In this document: in pieces, positions 57,857 through 64,000 of the stretch
How the letters are laid out: each line of letters begins with the position of its first letter
Numbering within the stretch: position 1 is the stretch's first letter
From: Coniella vitis
Taxonomy: Eukaryota > Ascomycota > Sordariomycetes > Diaporthales > Schizoparmaceae
Direction of reading: 5' to 3'
Length of the DNA: 64,000 nucleotides
NCBI GenBank assembly: GCA_011317545.1
Contig: WUJK01000003.1
Location: 62,001-126,000, forward strand
Position numbers and translations under genes: made by a program
Notes under the pieces: generated by a model
What the model saw: only the letters and a program-made list of their open reading frames with translations
Told to the model about the DNA's origin: nothing
Database searches by the model: none

Positions 57857-59029
57857 TCATGCCATTCTGGAGGACACCAATAAGGCTTCGGCCCTCCACC
57901 ACGAGGGTGGTGCCGGGACCTGCCCGTCTCCATACCCGATGACCTCTCTTTCCAGCCAAGGAGCCATCCCTTTATACATAGCAGACATCTCAACCCTGAC
58001 GTTCCCAATCCCTTTTAAATAGCAACACATTGCAGCAACCACGTCGATAACAAAATCATAATAAAACCGAAACATAGAAGCCATATCAACCCCGCGTTCA
58101 AAAGGTCCATCAAGAAACATCCATCCGCACACGTCCATATCCACACCCATCTGAAGCTGCGAGAGGTCTACATGCCTCGCCATGAAACCGAGAACTTCTC
58201 GCCAATCAGCTCGATAGTTCAAAGCCGGCCGTGTGCTCCCCGCGCAATGGAATTCCACGACGTTCCCAAAATGCTTCGCGGGGTAGCCGCTTGCAAGCGC
58301 GCCGTCTGCCCAGCCGTCACACTGGCCCACGGTCATGGTGAATTTGATGCGCTGCATTCGTGCCAGAGCCTTTGGCGGCACGGCTTGTAGAATCTTGAGA
58401 GCCACCCTCAGGTCGTTCTCGTAGAAGTGGAAGGTGGCGTTAGGGTAGAACACTTCAACCACTGCTTCATGGTACATTTGGTGGTCGACGAGAAAGAGTG
58501 CTATGGGTAAAATGCGGCAGTGGCAGCGCGGAGCACAGGTGTGAAGTGGCAAGCCACGCCGAAAACTAAAGGGGCGACAGCTAGCTTTTTTTTTTTAGAT
58601 TTAGATTTAGATTCTCCAATTTTCGTAGAATGATATTGGCGAGTGATTTCGGAAAATGAGAACTCACCATTTTGGTAGTGAGAACTTTCGGCAAGGGTGA
58701 AACTTTCCCCGTCTATACCTCCCATCGCGAATCACGAGGCATTCGAATACAGGGTCATATCCAGCGGTCGCTGGAGGTCCAAGATGTGTACACCGGAGAA
58801 TATAAAGTCGTAGTTCTGCTGGAAGAGCCCGGAAAGGGAATTTGTCGGTGACGCGGGGTCCTGTTGATGATATGTTGAAAACGGACGGCGTGAATATCGG
58901 AGTTTGATTAGGTGGTACACAGCTACGGCGCAAGAGCAGACGTTGACTGAAGTATTTTGGGTCATGGTATTGAGAGGGCGATATAGTGTTGATGGGTAGA
59001 AAGTCTTGAGCAAGGAGTGAAACTGGCAT
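57857..59029 (-). CDS. F-box-like fungal protein
   Basis: Two exons in phase, 59029-58668 and 58565-57857, joined across a 102-base intron (GTGAGT...CTTTAG), give 356 residues. Exon 1 contains FPFRALPAELRLYILRCTHLGP (about residues 64-85), the F-box-like motif of a large fungal family whose members may be substrate adaptors for SCF ubiquitin ligases. Exon 2 begins with a Cys/His pair (CAPRCHCRILPIALFLVDHQMYHEA) that is also usual in this family, where a second conserved motif follows the F box, and continues with ALARMQRIKFTM, a typical mid-protein strand. Substrate unknown. An earlier acceptor at 58500 would skip the conserved CHC segment and break the frame, so I chose CTTTAG. The first 60 residues are poorly defined; a later start is possible. 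Confidence 0.68.
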
Positions 59030-59507
59030 CGTGTATCACATCCGGTTGGAAGATACCAAGTATCATTTCTATAGTAAGCGCCGCACCTTGCTCGTAAACA
59101 GTCGGCTTATATCAGCAGCATTCAAGGCTGCAGCCAATTGGTGCAGACTTGTCTGAGTCTACGTTTGATGCTTGAGTAAGTGTAGCAGGGCAGTTCAGAG
59201 GGCTTCGCAGGTCCAAAGGAAAAGGTGTACAGTATAATTAGCCGCGAATATGCGTCAACGACTGCTTGGTCTATTTACTAGAGTGCAAAGACTCTGTTTC
59301 AATTTTCTCTGAACAGAGACGCAAGCACTTTGCCAACGGGCACCCGGGCGGGTTCAGTTGAGGTCCAGATGCTGATTGGCTACTGGCGAGAGACAGATAC
59401 TTGCTACTATTTAAACATTTCCCTCTTTTGGAAGGCAGAAGCACAACTACATAGTATGGTGTGCTTAAGGGTTAGGGTCAAAGCCATTGTCACACACTCT
59501 GATATGG
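59030..59507. other. spacer before the hairpin repeat array
   Basis: No gene seen. It includes the promoter side of the F-box-like gene and a two-unit telomere-like motif at 59468-59478, immediately left of the array. Confidence 0.5.
59468..59478. repeat. short telomere-like motif
   Basis: AGGGTTAGGGT, two TTAGGG-type units on the plus strand, 30 bases before the hairpin array. Confidence 0.65.
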
Positions 59508-59985
59508 CTCCACTTTGCTTGCTAGCCAGCATCAACAGGCAAAGTGGGGCTGGAGAAGAAGGGCCATTGGTTTGTCTCTTCTCTGTGGCTCCACTTTCCT
59601 TGTTGACGCCGAAGAACAAGCAAAGTGGGGCTAGGGAAAGATAAACTATTGGTTATCTCTTATAGAGTCGGGCTATAGCTCCACTTTCCTTGTTGATGCC
59701 GACGTACAAGCAAAGTGGGGCTAGAGAAGAAAGATTATTGGTTTATCTTGGGCTGTGACTCCACTTTCCTTGTTGATGCCGACGAACAAGCAAAGTGGGG
59801 CTAGAGAAGAAAGATTATTGGTTCATCTCGGGTTGTGACTCCACTTTCCTTGTTGATGCTGACGAACAAGCAAAGTGGGGCTAGAGAAAGACAAACTATT
59901 GGTGTATCTTAGAGTCGGGCTGTGGCTCCACTTTCCTTGTTGACGCCGACGAACAAGCAAAGTGGGGCCATACTAGCCCGCTTGA
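59508..59985. repeat. array of six hairpin-forming repeats, period 80-90 bases
   Basis: Six units start at 59508, 59589, 59679, 59759, 59839 and 59926. Each has a left arm CTCCACTTTCCTTGTT, a loop of about 10 bases (GATGCCGACG type) and a right arm AACAAGCAAAGTGGGG that pairs with the left arm apart from two positions; the first unit is the most diverged and pairs best at the third-last stem bases. Between the hairpins lies a conserved linker with TATTGGTT(T)ATCT and GGGCTGTG. The structure repeats with the hairpin, so the palindrome itself may be the unit that multiplied. No frame is kept and no neighbouring Cas-like gene exists. Confidence 0.9.
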
Positions 59986-60079
59986 CGCTACGATTGGAGC
60001 GGACGTGCCGCAATGTCTTGGTAGAGAAAGAGGCTGTTTCTAGACTTTATTAAGCAAGCGGAGAAGGAATACTATAAAG

Positions 60080-60415
60080 ACGGTGATTTTCTCTATCAAG
60101 CATATTGTGGTTGGTGGTGGTGGTGAAGACGATTCTTTTGCAGCGGCACCCGTGGATTGCCACCAGTTTGTACAATGCCCTGGACGACTCGAAAGAGGTG
60201 GCGCGGTTGCGGATGCGGTTTGCGGGTTCTTTGCGGGTGATGCTGCCGTGGATAGCGGCGGAAGCTCGATGAGATTGACGAGGTGTTTCCTGGGGGTGAT
60301 ACGTGGGTGAATGAATGGCTTGGAGCCCAACCGGAAGACACTCGAGGTGCTTGTGGAAGCACTCCACGACCAAGGGTTGATTGCTGAGAAGCCCGGTGTA
60401 TGGAGGGGCTGTTTG
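60080..60415 (+). pseudogene. remnant of a 4,5-dihydroxyphthalate decarboxylase-like gene
   Basis: Pieces of one protein family appear in order but in changing frames: TVIFSIKHIVV (about 60080), QRHPWIATSLYNALDDSKEV and LPWIAAE (60141-60258), LDEIDEVFPGGDTW (about 60264-60306), NGLEPNRKTLEVLVEALHDQ (about 60315-60374) and EGLFAP (about 60401). This is the C-terminal pattern of the 4,5-dihydroxyphthalate decarboxylase/NMT1-like family, which acts on aromatic diacids. At least four frame changes occur in 340 bases, one of them at a GAAT-GAAT duplication (about 60309-60316). The 5' part of the gene is not found upstream, where the hairpin array lies. Family assignment is from memory of its motifs. 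Confidence 0.6.
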
Positions 60416-62085
60416 CTCCTGCCCATGGTCAGAACTAGAAGGCTGGGCTAGGCACTGGGATGGTGTCGTCAGAGGCGATGAGACTCTTGACGGGGTTTCT
60501 CACGGCCGGTCCCGCTTGAGACCATGTTGAACTGGCGAGACAGCCAATCAGCAATTCTCGGCGAGCTCAAAACGGTTTTCGTACGTGGCGGCCCAGCCGG
60601 AGGTATTGGGTACAACGCTGGGTGAAACCAGGGTTCTTGAAGGGTACAATGGCATCAATTGCATTGCACCATTCCTCAGAAGTGAACTTTTTACCCTCTG
60701 GCGAGGACCCAACCTGAACAGGATATAGCGAGATCCTGGAAAAAGAGCCGGCGGTCTAGATTGGGTAGTCTACGCTGGCAAGAAATCATCAAATCTTCAA
60801 CGAGTGACTCACTTGGTATAAACAACCTTTAAATTATCTCCCATCAGAATGAATCTGATCAAGGATATCTCAGCAAGCATTTACCAACGATGAAACGATG
60901 CGACAGCCGGAGTGGATCCAGTCTAGACTTGGGATGTTGTTGAAGTCCTATACACATGCACAAGCCTTGAGCCAACATCAAAAGTGTTTGAGCACGCAGA
61001 TAGTAATATTTATAAGAACGACCTTTTCATTGTCAATGTATTCATACACATGAAATAGATCAATTGGGCTCATATCACGGACACACTTGAATGATGACAA
61101 ACAGAATGCTCAAATTTCGCATGAACTAGTCCAATCCGTCCTCTCGAGTGACTTTCACAAAACTGTGTATTGGCAAGCCGTCCTTGATACACATTCAAGG
61201 TTACCAGTGCTAAAACAGGGGAATATCACCAAACATGTACTCTATACAAGCCCGAAGACCCCAAAAGTCTGGGGAAGTGCCAAAGCTAACCAATTTCCCA
61301 GGTTGACAAAGAGACACGACAACAAATGTATACCGAATGACTCACAATGTGTACAACCAAAAAGCCACTCTAGAAACGAAAACAACAACCAACACACAGC
61401 ACGACAGTCCACGCAATCAAAAATACGTAAGAAAAAGCCCCTCCAAAGACAGCCATATTATTCATACCCAATAATAAGGCTGTAATTTTCTTGGAACAAG
61501 AGCGTCTTATGAACACACACAAGACTGACGCGTCGCTTATTCCCGATTCTTGCTTGCCTAATTACACAGCGCCAATTTGGGTCAACGCCCTACTATCCTT
61601 TACGTGTGCGTGTGTGTGCGTGTACATGTGTAAGCCTGCGCTTTTCATGTCAGTTTTTTTGCAGGCATCTTATGGACCCCAGCGGCCCCAGCAAGGGCGT
61701 GAGTCTGACTTGACATGTCTCTTACCAGTACGTGTCATGGGGATAGTTACATACTATTCCCAATCGGGTCACCGCTGTCTAGTTGCGTATGAGGCTTTGC
61801 GGATGGACACCCAGGTGGTTTTAGAGTCCACAGACTTAAATACAGGTGCCTGACCCGAGCCTGAGCATCAATGGAACCCCCGATTACAAGGCAAACAATT
61901 ACTGCATTATTATCGAAACGGTCAAATCTATCTTTCCCTCAAGACTCAGAACAATCATACACTCCTATACCACGAAGCAAAAGTACACCAACGACTATTG
62001 CAAGAATCCCACATCCTATCCCTTTAAAAGGACCGGCTTACAACCCAGACCTCATCCATACTACTCTACAATACATCTCTACACA
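60416..62085. other. intergenic spacer
   Basis: No gene I can support in 1.7 kb. A 132-codon open frame at 61087-61485 is Asn/Gln/Lys-rich with no domain and probably chance. GTGTGTGC-type simple sequence lies near 61605-61630. Confidence 0.45.
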
Positions 62086-62316
62086 ATGCATACCCACAGC
62101 ATGCCACGGACATACGGAGTCAACCCTCCAGCTCCCCAATCGAACAAGCCCACGACCACCACAACCGTCGAGGCCTCTTCAGCCTCTGTGGTGACCGAGT
62201 ACTCGTACGACAAGACAGCGGCTGGGGCTGCATCACAAACAAAGAAGAGCAGCGCGTCCTCTGCATTACATAAAGTCAAGGCTGTTCTGAAGAACAACTT
62301 TACAATGGGACCCTGA
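62086..62316 (+). CDS. small Thr/Ser-rich hypothetical protein
   Basis: A 76-residue frame with a good start context (CACAATGC). It has a Pro/Thr run (NPPAPQSNKPTTTTTVE), a Ser/Ala-rich middle and a basic, helix-like end (SALHKVKAVLKNNF). No domain, signal peptide or membrane segment is recognised. A TTTAAAAG element near 62022 could serve as core promoter. The codon choice and single clean frame favour a gene, but it may be chance. Confidence 0.42.
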   Translation: MHTHSMPRTYGVNPPAPQSNKPTTTTTVEASSASVVTEYSYDKTAAGAASQTKKSSASSALHKVKAVLKNNFTMGP

Positions 62317-63212
62317 AAGCAACGGGTCCTCTTCGCTTCTGGGGGTCAATCAGGTTTTCAGAGGAATTACGAGGGGAAAAAGAGGGAAAAGGAAAACAGG
62401 GACGGATCTTAAGGAAAGTTCAATTGGGGGGGGAAAAGGGCACTGTTTCTACTTCTGGTACGGAAAACGGGAGATTTGGCTTTGCAGATATTGATTCCAC
62501 ACGGACGGGATGAGGAAAACTTGGCAAGGGGCGGACATGCATTGCCGGGGGGGGGGGAATAAAAGTTTCATGGATTGGATAGACTGCATTTCAGAGGCCA
62601 TTATCAATATCAAATTCTTCTTAACAGCAGAGCCTCTTTGCAATGAAAGTAAAAGCGCTTTCTGGTGCATGCATAGCCACACTGCCACATCACTGGAGTT
62701 GTTAGTGGGTTGGGCAAACTGCAAGCAGATCTCTGGACCCTTTTACCCGCGGCTTTTTCAGAAAGAAGGATGGAAAGAAAGAGAGAGACTTTGGACCTAT
62801 CTTTAATCATCATGCTACCGATAATGGCAAAGATCGGAGTCCGTGAACTACCCCAAGGGGCTACTTCTCGTGCCATGGTCTCAAACTTTGCATGCAATGT
62901 TACGTGCTGCAACCTGCACGGGCTTACCAATCCACGTGAATGACAAATGCACATGAGGATATGAGCTGAAAAAATATCCACGATGAGGACATGAACGTAG
63001 CTTAGCAATAACTCCAGACATCTGGAAGTGAGTGCAGAATAGAGAATTGAAAAGTTATAAAAGACCGCCAAAGCGCTCATGGATGCATCAAGTGTTGGTA
63101 CACTCAAGAACCTAGCGTGTCTTTGGCTCACGACTCTGCAAACAACATCGTAGTCCACCCCCTTGAATCCATATTCCCAACTACTGAGCAACTTATCTGC
63201 TCACGCTCCTCC
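62317..63212. other. promoter region of the MDR oxidoreductase
   Basis: Homopurine and G-rich tracts occur near 62355-62440 and 62547-62560. No gene is seen. Pyrimidine-rich sequence just before 63213 is typical of a fungal transcription start. Confidence 0.5.
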
Positions 63213-64000
63213 AATGGCTCCCTCCTCCATTCCAAGCAAACACGCGGCCGTGGCAGTCATCCAGCCTCGCACACCCCTCAAGCTCATCGAGGTCGACACT
63301 GTTGCCCCTGCAGCAGGCGAGGTCCTCGTCCGCGTTGAGTGGACGGCCTCAACGCCCCTGAACCTCCACAATGCCGACGGTGGGCTCCTCATGACCCCGC
63401 CATACATTATGAGCGGTGACTTTGCAGGCACTGTCGTAGCCACCGGAGACCTGTCGTCCTCGACGCTGTCACAAGCCTCTCGGAGCCTCGAGGTCGGCGA
63501 CCAGGTGTTTGGCTTTGCGTACGCTTCTCAAGAGCAGCGCCCGCAGCAAGAATACATCACCATCCCAGCCTACCTGTGCGCCAAGCTTCCCGAGGGCCTG
63601 TTCCCCCAGGAAGCCGTCACGGTGCCGACCAACTTTGTGACAGCCATGCACACCCTCACGACGGATCTGGGCTTGGCACTCCCTTGGCCCCGCCCGGAGG
63701 GCTGGGCGCCCGAGGCGGGCCTCCGAGACGCGCCGATACTCATCTGGGGCGCAGGCAGCAGCGTAGGCCACTATACCTTGCAAGTGCTCAAGCTGTGGGG
63801 CTACCGGAACGTCATTGGGGTCGCGAGCGGGCGGCACCACGACCGGCTGAGGGAGCTAGGCGCAAGCGTGCTTTTTGACTACGGGCGGCAGGATGTAGTG
63901 GCCGAGATCAAGGCGCACACTGCACACATCCCGTACATTATCGACTGCATTGGCTCTGTGCAGGGCACGTTGACGCCGCTGAGCAAGATTGCAGGCAGCG
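63213..64000 (+). CDS. MDR-family zinc-type alcohol dehydrogenase/enoyl reductase, 5' part
   Basis: An intronless reading frame runs from ATG 63213 off the right edge (262 residues visible). The GroES-like N-terminal part is clear (AGEVLVRVEWTASTPLNLHNADG, then SGDFAGTVVATGD and LEVGDQVFGFAY), followed by the Rossmann fold with GAGSSVGHYTLQVLKLWGY and the nucleotide-fold continuation VIGVASGRHHDRLRELGAS. The catalytic and structural zinc cysteines of true alcohol dehydrogenases are not apparent, so it belongs to the zinc-independent quinone/enoyl reductase-like branch (ToxD-like in fungal naming). It probably reduces an activated carbonyl or alkene with NADPH. It is far from the PKS and shows no sign of belonging to that cluster. 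It appears intact as far as seen. Confidence 0.88.

Noticed and set aside
59508..59985. CRISPR array
   Set aside because: The linkers are conserved rather than unique, units are about 80-90 bases, and the genome is fungal; the structure is a hairpin satellite.
61087..61485. 132-codon open frame rich in Asn, Gln and Lys
   Set aside because: AT-rich sequence gives such frames by chance; no motif or promoter support.

Overview
The window looks like nuclear DNA of a filamentous ascomycete (Pezizomycotina). Genes are broken by short GT-AG introns of roughly 49-110 bases, several families are typically fungal (Pth11-type rhodopsin-like receptor, Zn2Cys6 regulator, PDR transporter, HR-PKS, NACHT-ankyrin and DUF7708-type STAND proteins), and short TTAGGG-type motifs match the common fungal telomere unit. 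I cannot name the species. All gene models were built by reading frames and splice sites by eye; no database search was run.

Layout. 1-380: 5' end of a 3-ketodihydrosphingosine reductase (minus strand). 1436-2947: seven-helix Pth11-like receptor. 4594-5169: small GFA-fold zinc protein. 6097-7665: cytochrome P450 (minus). 10030-17663: highly reducing polyketide synthase with KS-AT-DH-MT-ER-KR-ACP order, carrying two frame breaks and two in-frame stops, so probably a pseudogene. 19838-20674: zinc metallopeptidase of metzincin type (minus). 24621-25779: unrecognised two-exon membrane protein. 26038-28040 (minus) and 28078-29951 (plus): a head-to-head pair of a DUF7708-like/degenerate-NTPase protein and an AAA ATPase. 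30140-32511 (minus) and 33265-37711 (plus): a divergent Zn2Cys6 regulator and PDR drug-efflux transporter sharing a promoter with two perfect CCG-N9-CGG palindromes. 39150-39458: a 102-residue glycine-zipper protein. 40576-44129: a damaged NACHT-ankyrin NLR. 45733-47508: a protein with a metzincin-like domain lacking the catalytic Glu, fused to two H-type lectin domains. 50190-57012: a 2136-residue LamG-type protein. 57857-59029: F-box-like protein. 59508-59985: array of hairpin-forming repeats. About 60080-60415: remnant of a dihydroxyphthalate-decarboxylase-like gene. 63213-end: start of an MDR-family oxidoreductase.

How it fits together. The P450 and PKS are the core of what was once a secondary-metabolite cluster, now apparently dead at the PKS. 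The regulator and transporter form a likely self-contained efflux module. The middle (about 24-44 kb) is an accessory zone of self/non-self-recognition type genes: STAND proteins with degenerate or truncated domains, an AAA ATPase that seems to have lost its 5' end, and a small membrane glycine-zipper protein next to the NLR. The metzincin and lectin/LamG genes (19.8, 45.7 and 50.2 kb) share features (no signal peptide, adhesion folds) that suggest a poorly described module. Gene decay (PKS, NLR, decarboxylase, perhaps 48.7-49.3 kb), AT-rich spacers and short telomere-like motifs all fit a fast-evolving accessory region between two conserved metabolic genes.
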